A model generated the notes under the pieces. It saw nothing but the letters and a program-made list of their open reading frames with translations, was not told the DNA's origin and ran no database searches. A stretch of DNA of 64,000 bases from assembly GCA_000701945.1 (NCBI GenBank), contig KL370840.1, forward strand, positions 248,001 to 312,000, in the 5' to 3' direction. Shown here in pieces: positions 1 through 7,474 of this stretch (the first letter of the stretch is position 1; the number at the start of each line of letters is the position of its first letter). Source of the DNA: Anaerotruncus sp. MC2020 (GTDB lineage Bacteria; Bacillota; Clostridia; Oscillospirales; Ruminococcaceae). Made by a program: the position numbers and the translations under genes.

Positions 1-1411
1 CGTCCTTGCCGCGGAGATTAAAGAACTCGCTCGGAGAAATGTCATAGATGACATCGGGAGCATCACCCTTCATCAGCGCCATTCCGAGAGGTTTGACAGC
101 GTCAGTCTCAGATTTTATCTCCTTGATTTTTATCCTGTAGTCCGAATGAGCGGAGTTGAAATCGTTGATAGCTGATTTAGGTATCGCATACTTTTCCACG
201 GAGCCGATAGTCACGACTTTGATGTTGGCAAACTCGGACGGGTCACGGCGGGTAAGTTTTTTCAGCTTCATATCGCTGTTGTAATTATTAACTCTAGAAA
301 GACCGAGAAATACATCATTGCCGAGGGGAATAACGTTCATAGATTCGACGTCGGAGTCCATCCAGTTGATTATCTCCACGCGCTCGCCGCTGTCCGTGAT
401 GCCGATGAGAGCGTCTTCCTCGGGCAGAAGTATGCGGTAATCGCCGTAGCCTGCTGTCGTGCTGTACGACTGAATACTGCCAACAGTCTCGACGCCTTTA
501 TAGAACGGCTCGGACAGCTTCCCGTCGGTAAAATCGCAGTAATTGTACTTTACAGCGTCATATTCGTAGTCCTCGTTGGGAGCTTTGACCTTGTATACCT
601 CCGGTACCTTTGCGACAAGCTTGCCGTCGCGGTCACGGAGGAACGATATATAGCGCTCAACATAGTTTATTCCGCTTGTGTTGTCCTCAGGAGTTTCGAG
701 TAACTGCTTGAATGTGCCGTCGGGGTCGAGCCTCCATACAGAGCCGTCTTCATGACAGCAAAGCAGGTGGTCGCCGTTTGCGGCGTAGATGCAGTTTACT
801 CTGCCGCTCCACTCGTTGTAGAAGCTTTCGGGATATTCGAAGTTCACTGCCGAGATGAGGTTGTAGTCCTTGTCGTAGCGTGCGAGCATATACGTTCGCA
901 CGGCGTTGTTGAAGTAGGAGTCATAGTCGAAGTTTTCGTCGTATTCCTCGGGCTCTGTTACACCGCCGTGGTCAGCGAGCTCAACTATCGCGAACAGGCT
1001 GCCGTCAGGATTGAAATAGTACGAGCTGAAGTGCTCGTCCGCAGAGAGAGCCTCCTCGGGCTCGGGAATATTGAGCTCCGTGAACTTCGTCAGTTCCCTG
1101 TCAGTGCGGTAGAGTTTGCTGTCGTAGAGGTATTCGTCATTAACTTTAGTTTCCGTCGCGACATTGACGATGAATTCGTCAGTATCGTTCAGGACATCCA
1201 TTACGTAAATACCGGAGTATTCTACGGGAATGTCGTAGTCCTCCGCTCTGAATGCGGTCGTGAAGTCGGAAACAGGAGCGAGCTCTGCGTCGGTCGTATT
1301 CTGTATAGCAGCGTCGGAGTCGCTACCGTTCTTCTTTGTTTCAGAGCAAGAAGCGAGTGACGCAGTAAGCGTAAGAGCGAGTGCAAATGAAGTCAGTTTT
1401 CTTGTGTCCAT
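1..1411 (-). CDS. Lipoprotein with C-terminal extracellular solute-binding domain (3' end cut by window)
   Basis: The frame is open from ATG 1411, behind an AAGGAGG site, to the window edge, so the C-terminus is missing. The N-terminus is a lipoprotein signal: MDTRK, a hydrophobic stretch and the lipobox LASC with Cys22, so the protein should sit on the outer face of the membrane. Residues from about 30 to 380 are rich in Tyr, Asp and W-x-L-D-x-x-G elements that suggest a beta-propeller-like sensor region. From about residue 390 the sequence resembles the start of a family 1 ABC solute-binding protein, including an ALMKGDAPDVI segment. Binding of an oligosaccharide or peptide is an inference; the ligand is unknown. 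Confidence 0.75.
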   Translation of the reverse strand, partial: MDTRKLTSFALALTLTASLASCSETKKNGSDSDAAIQNTTDAELAPVSDFTTAFRAEDYDIPVEYSGIYVMDVLNDTDEFIVNVATETKVNDEYLYDSKLYRTDRELTKFTELNIPEPEEALSADEHFSSYYFNPDGSLFAIVELADHGGVTEPEEYDENFDYDSYFNNAVRTYMLARYDKDYNLISAVNFEYPESFYNEWSGRVNCIYAANGDHLLCCHEDGSVWRLDPDGTFKQLLETPEDNTSGINYVERYISFLRDRDGKLVAKVPEVYKVKAPNEDYEYDAVKYNYCDFTDGKLSEPFYKGVETVGSIQSYSTTAGYGDYRILLPEEDALIGITDSGERVEIINWMDSDVESMNVIPLGNDVFLGLSRVNNYNSDMKLKKLTRRDPSEFANIKVVTIGSVEKYAIPKSAINDFNSAHSDYRIKIKEIKSETDAVKPLGMALMKGDAPDVIYDISPSEFFNLRGKD

Positions 1412-1443
1412 TGTTGTGCCTCCTTGGGGTTATTTTTTAATAC

Positions 1444-1472
1444 ATTATATCAGCTTTGGTTATTTAAATCAA
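1444..1472 (-). promoter_or_regulatory. Promoter of the lipoprotein gene
   Basis: On the minus strand TTGATT (1472-1467) and TATAAT (1449-1444) are 17 bp apart, 32 bp upstream of the lipoprotein start. The rest of the 358-bp gap between this gene and the leucine-rich-repeat gene holds a second, divergent promoter and an 8-bp inverted repeat (CTCTTTGT 1572-1579 with ACAAAGAG 1589-1596) of unknown role. Confidence 0.7.
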
Positions 1473-1692
1473 TGGTTTTTGCAAATAATTTGCATAATTT
1501 TTTCACAGAAAATACGGCGATATGCACCTGATAGACAAACTATCAATCCGAACTAAATTAAATGAAAGCATCTCTTTGTGCAGGTTCAACAAAGAGGACA
1601 ACCAAAATTATAGCAAATCCGTTTTAAGATAGTCAAATATTGCGGTGCTGTTGACACTTTTCACAAAAATCATTTTTGAAGGCAAAGATTTC

Positions 1693-1721
1693 TTGATTTT
1701 TTGGAAGAAATATGGTATAAT
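1693..1721 (+). promoter_or_regulatory. Promoter of the leucine-rich-repeat gene
   Basis: TTGATT (1693-1698) and TATAAT (1716-1721) with a 17-bp spacer lie 48 bp before the ATG at 1770. Confidence 0.75.
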
Positions 1722-1769
1722 TCTTATGATGTATTCATTTTTTCTTAAAATTTATCCGGAGTGATATAT

Positions 1770-3644
1770 ATGAAACTAACCAAATGTCCTGAAGGACACG
1801 GCTATGACGCCGAAAAGTTCGACAGCTGCCCCGTCTGTGCACGCTCTAAAACAGGTGCGCGCAGGGCTAAGGTCGTAAAGGTCAAGGCTGTAAGACAGGC
1901 AAAGTCAGCTCTCCCTGCTGAGCAGGTCAAGGCTGCTCCCGCTCCCGTCAAGGAGGAGAAGAAGCCCGAGGTAAAGGCTGCTCCCGCTCCCGTTAAGGAG
2001 GAGAAAAAGCCTGAGGTCAAGGCTGCTCCCGCTCCTGTCAAGGAGGAGAAAAAGCCTGAGGTCAAGACTGCTCCCGCTCCCGTCAAGGAGGAGAAGAAGC
2101 CCGAGGCTAAGGCTGCTCCCGCTCCCGTCAAGGAGGAGAAGAAGCCCGAGGCTAAGGCTGCTCCCGCTCCCGTCAAGGAGGAGAAAAAGCCCGAGGTCAA
2201 CAAGCCGACTCTTACTATTGAAGACTCCCCTATCAAGAAGCCTGCTAAGAAGTCGCTGTATGACAATCAGATCATATACGACGCAGACTTCCGACCTGTC
2301 GAGGAGCACTATAAGCCGAATGAGGTCAAAGCTGACGATATCAAGCAGGTGCTCTCAAAGAATAAGTCTCAGAAGGCTCCCGAGCCTGTCGCTGCAAAGA
2401 CTGAATCAAAGCCTAAGGATAATAAAGAGCCCGATAAGAAGGCTGCTGCTCCCGAGCAGAACAAGCCCAAGGTCAATATTTCTTCGTTTGCGAAGGAGGC
2501 GGGCATCAAGCCTGCTGCTCCGACTGTTATCCTCCCCGAGGCTGCAAAGGAGCACGACGCAGGCGGCGTAAAGATAACTTATTCCGAATTCAAGCCCGGT
2601 CAGACACGCGCTCCGCTTGCACGTGACCTCAAGACCGAAACTAAAAAAGCTCCCAAGGACTATGCCTCAAAGCTCGAGGAGTTCGGTGAGAAGCACTCCA
2701 AGCACAAGTCAAACAAGAATGAGAAGATGCACTTCTCGAGCGAGCGTATCGCTGAGCTCTATAAGGATCAGGATATCGAGCGCGACGAGACTGCCCGCAT
2801 CGATGACGTCAATAATATGGCGCTCGGCAAGGACGGCACTCTCCTCATTAAATACATAGGTACGAACGAGGTGATCAAAATACCGAGCAACATCACTACT
2901 ATCGGTAAATACGCCTTCCGCGGCAACGAGTCTGCGAAGAAGATTATCATGTCAGACAGCGTGAAGGTCGTTGACAAGTTCGCTTTTGCACACTGCGTTC
3001 ATCTCGAGGAGATAGTGCTCTCCAAGAACCTTGAATCTATCGGCGAGAACGCCTTCCTCAAGTGCCAGCGCATCAAGGAGCTTGACCTCCCCAATTCGCT
3101 CAGGTCTATCGGCAAAGGCGCTTTCGGACGATGCAGCTCCATACGCAAGCTCGTTATCCCGACGGGCATCAAGAAGATAAACGACCTCAGCTTCTACTCG
3201 TGCAGGAACCTCAATCGCGTTATCGTTTCAGGCTCTGTCGAGTCTATCGGAAATGCTGCGTTCTCCGAGTGCTACGGTCTGAAGAAGATTCTTATTTCCG
3301 ATTCTGTCACATATATCGGCGAGAGCGCTTTCTCATGGTGCCGCTCGCTGGAGGACATCACTATCCCCCCGACTGTCAAGACTATCGGAAGCTGGGCGTT
3401 CTATGGATGTCAGAAGCTCACGAATGTGAAGCTCAGCATACAGACAAAGGACATCAAGGACGACGCGTTCAGCGGCTGTGAGAACATCTACGACGTACAT
3501 ATCAACGAGTTCGACAACAGCAATATTTCGCTGAATGAGGTCAAGAAGGGGCACAAGCTCGTTATCAAGGTACTCAAGCAGGTCAACCGCAAAAAAGCGG
3601 AGCGCTACGCGAACGACCACGGCATAAGTACATTGTTCCTGTAA
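1770..3644 (+). CDS. BspA-type leucine-rich-repeat protein with zinc-binding N-terminus and Lys/Pro/Glu repeat linker
   Basis: 624 residues. ATG 1770 is chosen because GGAG (1758-1761) lies 8 nt upstream; an in-frame GTG at 1761 overlaps that site. The N-terminus has a Cys/His cluster (Cys6, His10, Cys20, Cys23) of the C-x-x-G-H ... C-P-x-C kind. Residues 53-142 are six copies of a 15-residue Ala/Pro/Val/Lys/Glu unit, followed by a charged disordered region to about 340. From about 350 to 600 there are repeated units of the Treponema/BspA LRR_5 type (I-G-x-x-A-F ... C ... L). There is no signal peptide or membrane segment, so despite the usually surface-exposed family this one appears cytoplasmic. 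Binding partner unknown. Confidence 0.8.
   Translation: MKLTKCPEGHGYDAEKFDSCPVCARSKTGARRAKVVKVKAVRQAKSALPAEQVKAAPAPVKEEKKPEVKAAPAPVKEEKKPEVKAAPAPVKEEKKPEVKTAPAPVKEEKKPEAKAAPAPVKEEKKPEAKAAPAPVKEEKKPEVNKPTLTIEDSPIKKPAKKSLYDNQIIYDADFRPVEEHYKPNEVKADDIKQVLSKNKSQKAPEPVAAKTESKPKDNKEPDKKAAAPEQNKPKVNISSFAKEAGIKPAAPTVILPEAAKEHDAGGVKITYSEFKPGQTRAPLARDLKTETKKAPKDYASKLEEFGEKHSKHKSNKNEKMHFSSERIAELYKDQDIERDETARIDDVNNMALGKDGTLLIKYIGTNEVIKIPSNITTIGKYAFRGNESAKKIIMSDSVKVVDKFAFAHCVHLEEIVLSKNLESIGENAFLKCQRIKELDLPNSLRSIGKGAFGRCSSIRKLVIPTGIKKINDLSFYSCRNLNRVIVSGSVESIGNAAFSECYGLKKILISDSVTYIGESAFSWCRSLEDITIPPTVKTIGSWAFYGCQKLTNVKLSIQTKDIKDDAFSGCENIYDVHINEFDNSNISLNEVKKGHKLVIKVLKQVNRKKAERYANDHGISTLFL
1926..2195 (+). repeat. 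Six-copy 45-bp in-frame tandem repeat
   Basis: Six near-identical 45-bp units, each encoding 15 residues (Val-Lys-Ala-Ala-Pro-Ala-Pro-Val-Lys-Glu-Glu-Lys-Lys-Pro-Glu with Thr/Ala changes). Units differ by a few synonymous changes (gag/gaa class, cct/ccc, aag/aaa). The length is a multiple of three, so copy number can vary without a frameshift. Confidence 0.95.
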
Positions 3645-3650
3645 ACAAAA

Positions 3651-3677
3651 AGGCTGTCTTAGGACAGCCTTTCTTTT
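3651..3677 (+). terminator. Rho-independent terminator
   Basis: Perfect stem AGGCTGTC (3651-3658) with GACAGCCT (3663-3670), loop TTAG, then TTCTTTT. It ends the leucine-rich-repeat gene. Confidence 0.9.
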
Positions 3678-3683
3678 ATGGTC

Positions 3684-3712
3684 TTGACTTTTTCTGTTTA
3701 AAGTGGTATACT
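3684..3712 (+). promoter_or_regulatory. Promoter of tyrA
   Basis: TTGACT (3684-3689), 17-bp spacer, TATACT (3707-3712), directly after the preceding terminator and 36 bp before the tyrA start. Confidence 0.75.
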
Positions 3713-3748
3713 GAAAAAGAAATCTATGACTGAAAGGTGCTGCATATT

Positions 3749-4600
3749 ATGAAGATTCTTATTGTCGGACTTGGACTTATCGGAGGCTCGCTCTGCAAGG
3801 CTCTGAAAAAATATACCACGCATTATGTTGTCGGCTGCGACATCAACCACGATATCGAGTTCGCCGCATTGCGCGACGTCGCGATAGACGAGGAGTTCAA
3901 CGGAGATTTTTCGGGCTTTGATCTTGTGATAATGTCGCTTTTCCCCGAACAGACGGAGAGCTGGCTGAATGAGAACATCTCCCGCCTTGACAAGTCCACT
4001 CTCATTACGGACGTCTGCGGCATAAAGGGCAGCTTTTCCGCTCGTGTGAAGGCTCTTGCGGACGCTAATGGTATGCGCTATATCGGTATCCACCCCATGG
4101 CGGGCAAGGAGTTCGGCGGTTATGCCAACAGCTCTGCCGACCTATTTCAGCGTGCCAATTTCATAGTTGCTCCCTTTGCGGACAGCAACGACAAGGACGT
4201 GGAGCTGCTCAAATCTCTCGCGTCGGAGCTCGGCGCAGGAAAGATAGTTGTCACCTCCCCCGAGAATCACGATAAGATGATAGCCTATACCTCGCAGCTC
4301 GCGCATATCGTGTCGAGCGCATACGTCAAAAGCCCCGAGCTCGGGCTTGAGTGCGGCTTCAGCGGCGGCAGTTTTCAGGACATGACACGCATCGCAACCA
4401 TGAACGAAAAAATGTGGACTGACCTCTTTATGCAGAACCGCGACAACCTCATTTTTGAGCTTGACACCCTCATCGAGAACCTCAATAAGTACAGTCACGC
4501 CCTGCGCTTCGGTGATGCTGAGGAGATGCTCGCGCTCATTGCCGAAGGACGCAAGCTGAAAGAGGATAACCTCCGCCACCGTGTAGGTCAGCCTAACTGA
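3749..4600 (+). CDS. tyrA: Prephenate dehydrogenase
   Basis: 283 residues. It oxidatively decarboxylates prephenate to 4-hydroxyphenylpyruvate with NAD(P)+ in tyrosine synthesis, in the cytosol. The N-terminus starts directly with a Rossmann strand and the dinucleotide motif GLGLIGGS (residues 7-14); the family motif HPMAGKE follows in the middle. Length fits a stand-alone monofunctional enzyme with no chorismate mutase and no ACT domain. ATG 3749 is preferred over the in-frame GTG 3737 because GAAAGG lies about 10 nt upstream. It stands alone between its own promoter and the next promoter at 4640. Confidence 0.93.
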   Translation: MKILIVGLGLIGGSLCKALKKYTTHYVVGCDINHDIEFAALRDVAIDEEFNGDFSGFDLVIMSLFPEQTESWLNENISRLDKSTLITDVCGIKGSFSARVKALADANGMRYIGIHPMAGKEFGGYANSSADLFQRANFIVAPFADSNDKDVELLKSLASELGAGKIVVTSPENHDKMIAYTSQLAHIVSSAYVKSPELGLECGFSGGSFQDMTRIATMNEKMWTDLFMQNRDNLIFELDTLIENLNKYSHALRFGDAEEMLALIAEGRKLKEDNLRHRVGQPN

Positions 4601-4639
4601 TAATCTGCTAAAATTTGCGTATTTTTACCTCCTTGCCCC

Positions 4640-4668
4640 TTGCAATTATAAATACGATGTGATATAAT
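4640..4668 (+). promoter_or_regulatory. Promoter of the aquaporin gene
   Basis: TTGCAA (4640-4645), 17-bp spacer, TATAAT (4663-4668). The same TTGCAA/17/TATAAT combination precedes gapA. Confidence 0.8.
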
Positions 4669-4706
4669 TAAAAGTACCATAAATTATTATTAAGGAGGTA
4701 AACATT

Positions 4707-5504
4707 ATGGATTCATTCAGAAAGTATGTAGCTGAGTTCTTCGGCACATTCGTGCTCGTTTTCCTCGGCTGCGGAACAGCGATGCTCGTCGGCTGCGATG
4801 CCTCAAACGGCTGCGGCTACCTGCTCACGGCACTCGCGTTCGGACTCGTCATCGTCGGTATGGCTTACTGTATCGGCAACATCTCGGGCTGTCACATCAA
4901 CCCCGCGGTATCGCTCGGCGTGCTTATCACAGGAGGTATGTCGGGTTCTGACTTCTGCGGATATGTTATTGCTCAGATACTCGGAGCTTTCGCTGGCTCA
5001 GGTCTTCTCGGAGCAATATTCGACCTCGGAGACCTTCAGGACATGACAGGCGGCTTAGGCTCCAATGGTCTCGGTAGCCTTACAGAGGTACCAGGTCAGA
5101 TAACGGGCAAGAGCATAGCGGCAGGTCTCATCATTGAGTGCGTGCTCACATTTATTTTCGTGCTCACTATCCTCGGAGTTACATCCAAGAAGTTCAAGCA
5201 CGGCTCGTTCGGCGGACTTATAATCGGCTTAACACTTACTCTTGTACATATCTTCGGCATCGGTCTCACAGGTACTTCCGTGAACCCTGCAAGAAGCATT
5301 GCTCCCGCTGTATTCGCAGGCGGCGACGCTTTCAAGTATGTATGGGTGTTCATTGTAGGACCTCTCGCAGGTGCTGCTCTTGCAGCGTTCCTCTACAAGT
5401 GGTTTGAGGCGGGTGTCAAGGCTCCCAAGGCTGAGGCCGAGGCTGAGAAGCCTGTCAAGGCTGTTGCTTCAAAGCCTAACAACTCCAAGAAAAAGAAGAA
5501 GTAA
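4707..5504 (+). CDS. aqpZ: Aquaporin Z-type MIP family channel
   Basis: 265 residues with six hydrophobic helices and the two half-helix NPA motifs at residues 65-67 and 193-195; the second is NPARS, which supplies the selectivity-filter Arg. A His in the fifth helix (LVHIFGIG) matches the position of the filter His of water channels, so water rather than glycerol is the more likely substrate (inferred). The C-terminal tail is unusual: about 30 residues rich in Lys, Glu, Pro and Ala, ending in five Lys, likely on the cytoplasmic face. Start ATG follows AAGGAGG by 8 nt. Monocistronic between promoter 4640 and terminator 5516. Confidence 0.92.
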   Translation: MDSFRKYVAEFFGTFVLVFLGCGTAMLVGCDASNGCGYLLTALAFGLVIVGMAYCIGNISGCHINPAVSLGVLITGGMSGSDFCGYVIAQILGAFAGSGLLGAIFDLGDLQDMTGGLGSNGLGSLTEVPGQITGKSIAAGLIIECVLTFIFVLTILGVTSKKFKHGSFGGLIIGLTLTLVHIFGIGLTGTSVNPARSIAPAVFAGGDAFKYVWVFIVGPLAGAALAAFLYKWFEAGVKAPKAEAEAEKPVKAVASKPNNSKKKKK

Positions 5505-5515
5505 TGATACAGAAA

Positions 5516-5548
5516 AGGTGCTGCTTGATGAGCAGCACCTCTTTTTTA
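5516..5548. terminator. Bidirectional rho-independent terminator
   Basis: Ten-bp perfect stem AGGTGCTGCT (5516-5525) with AGCAGCACCT (5531-5540), loop TGATG, followed by CTTTTTT on the plus strand. It lies between the convergent aquaporin gene and the long minus-strand operon, and overlaps the stop codon of the latter's last gene. Confidence 0.85.
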
Positions 5549-7453
5549 TTCTGTTCGCATTTTCTTGCGGAGAGCCTTGTTGTCGTACATACGCTTATCC
5601 GCGATGTCAACATAGTAGGAGAACTCCTTGTCAGGGTCAGGGATTCCGCAGAATATCCCTATACTCGCGCTGACCTTGTAGGGCTTGTCGGAGGCGGCGT
5701 TGTACCTGTCGAAGAAGTCGTTGATATATGTCGCGTATGAGGCGACTATCTCGTCGGTATAGTCATAGCAGCCGACTATCGCGTACTCGTCTCCGCCGAT
5801 GCGCGCGCAAATCTCGTTGTTTGAGCAGCAGGTCGTCAGTCCGTTCGCGACTACGATAATGGCGTTGTCGCCCTCGACGTGTCCGAAGTTGTCGTTGATG
5901 TGCTTGAGCAGGTCGAGGTCAGCCATAATAATGAGGAGAGGCTTTTCCTCTGTTTTTGCACGCTTGAAGAGCCCCTCCGCGAACTTGTTGAAGCCCTGAC
6001 GGTTGTAAATGCCCGTGAGGGTATCACGAAGCGAGGTCAGAGAGATACGCTGATTTATCGCTGTGAGCTTAGTCCTGACACGAAGGAATTCGAGCGCGAT
6101 GTTTATGTTTCTGTTCCACAGAGCAAATACCTTGCTGACCGTGGTGTTGATGTCGAAGAACTTGAATATCGTGTAGCCGAAACACCTGTCCATGAAGTGG
6201 AGCGGGAGCAGTATGTACATCGACGGCTCGTCGGAGATATCGTACATATACTCGGGGATTATGTCGCGTGACCTGAACTGGCGCTCACCGTAGTCGTAGT
6301 GGGTGTTGTTATAGATTAGCTTCGTGTCCATTATCTCGGTGTAGCCCTTGCGGAGATAGTCTGTTTCGTCGAGATTCTCGAAGCTGTCCCACTCGTGACA
6401 GAGATTTATCATGAATACCTCGATATTTTCGATTATGTAGACATAGTGCGAGAGAAGGTGCAGCAGGTGGTCGAGATTCTCGGACTGCATGAGTCCCTCT
6501 GCCATGCCGCTGTTATTGAAGTAGAGCTCGTAATGGCCCATTTTTTGGCTGAAGGCGGTTCGTTGGTCGATGAGCTCTTGCTTTGTCTCGTTGCAGCCGC
6601 AGCTGCCTGCGAGTATGAGCGAGCTCTCGCCGCATCTGACGAGCTCCGCCTCCTCGCCTGTTATCATCTTGTGCAGCGCAGCTACCGCACGCGCACCGAG
6701 CGTACTGTTCTCAGGGAAAATAGTAGTCAGTGAGGGGATGCTCTCGAGAGCCTCGCGTGAGCCGTCATAACCCGATACGAGGATGTCGTCAGGGACGTGT
6801 ATTCCATGTCGAGCGAGTCCTTGACAAAGAAATATGCCCATTCCGTCGTTCGCGCAGACAACCGCGTCGGGTTTCTCGCGCTTACCGCTTCCTATCTCGT
6901 CAGCGAGTTTGTCCGCTGACTCTTTCCAAAAGTCCCCGTAGATAACATCGTCGAATCCGACCTCGAAGCCGTGCTTCTCCATAGAGCGCTTGTATCCCGC
7001 AGCTCTTGTCTCGGACGGTGACATTCCCTGAAATCCTGTCAGGCAAATTACCTTTTTGCAGCCGTGGTAGTCGATGAAGTGGTCGGTCATCTTCTCAAAG
7101 ATGTCGGTGTCATCGGCATATATGCTGTCAAAGGAACGGTATTCGTTGTCGATAGCTATTGTCGGGATACCGAGCTTCTCGATATGCTTAGTCAGCCAGT
7201 TGAGGAGGGTATGGCTCGAGATATTTCCCGTCAGGAATATGACTCCGTCGACATTATCAGCGGTTATTATACGGTATATGTTCTGCTCGCCTTCAACAAT
7301 ATGAGGCATTGTATTGATATTGAAGGACATAAGCAAGACGATAGCGTCATAGCCGAGAGCCTTTGCCTGAGCTTCAATGCCGACGCAAATCCTGTTCATA
7401 TAGTCGTTAGCGATATCAGCCGCGAGTACAGCTATACGCTTTCTCTTTTTCAT
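5546..7453 (-). CDS. Cytoplasmic LacI-type sugar-binding domain fused to GGDEF diguanylate cyclase
   Basis: 635 residues from ATG 7453 (an in-frame GTG at 7465 is an alternative). Residues about 5-280 match the periplasmic-binding-protein fold of LacI repressors (openings IAVLAAD, then G-x-I-F-L-T-G, C-x-N-D-G-M-G, S-G-Y-D), but there is no helix-turn-helix, signal peptide or membrane segment. A linker of about 170 residues leads to a C-terminal GGDEF domain with the intact active-site motif GGDEY (553-557), so it should make cyclic di-GMP. No RxxD inhibitory site is seen five residues upstream. It is the last gene of the mutS2 operon (21-bp gap). A paralog lies at 29843-31768. Ligand control of cyclase activity is inferred. 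Confidence 0.85.
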   Translation of the reverse strand: MKKRKRIAVLAADIANDYMNRICVGIEAQAKALGYDAIVLLMSFNINTMPHIVEGEQNIYRIITADNVDGVIFLTGNISSHTLLNWLTKHIEKLGIPTIAIDNEYRSFDSIYADDTDIFEKMTDHFIDYHGCKKVICLTGFQGMSPSETRAAGYKRSMEKHGFEVGFDDVIYGDFWKESADKLADEIGSGKREKPDAVVCANDGMGIFLCQGLARHGIHVPDDILVSGYDGSREALESIPSLTTIFPENSTLGARAVAALHKMITGEEAELVRCGESSLILAGSCGCNETKQELIDQRTAFSQKMGHYELYFNNSGMAEGLMQSENLDHLLHLLSHYVYIIENIEVFMINLCHEWDSFENLDETDYLRKGYTEIMDTKLIYNNTHYDYGERQFRSRDIIPEYMYDISDEPSMYILLPLHFMDRCFGYTIFKFFDINTTVSKVFALWNRNINIALEFLRVRTKLTAINQRISLTSLRDTLTGIYNRQGFNKFAEGLFKRAKTEEKPLLIIMADLDLLKHINDNFGHVEGDNAIIVVANGLTTCCSNNEICARIGGDEYAIVGCYDYTDEIVASYATYINDFFDRYNAASDKPYKVSASIGIFCGIPDPDKEFSYYVDIADKRMYDNKALRKKMRTE

Positions 7454-7474
7454 ATATGCACTCACTGCCTTTGC

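Noticed and set aside
752..1360. A 202-codon plus-strand frame near the left edge
   Set aside because: It lies opposite the lipoprotein gene, which has signal peptide, ribosome site, promoter and open frame to the edge; the plus-strand product is low-complexity Val/Glu.
1926..2195. Regular 45-bp repeats as a CRISPR array
   Set aside because: The units are contiguous with no unique spacers, and they are in frame inside a protein gene.
1802..2309. Two minus-strand frames rich in Gly, Ser and Leu
   Set aside because: They are the complement of the Lys/Pro/Glu tandem repeat; a repeat whose unit is a multiple of three keeps all frames open by chance.
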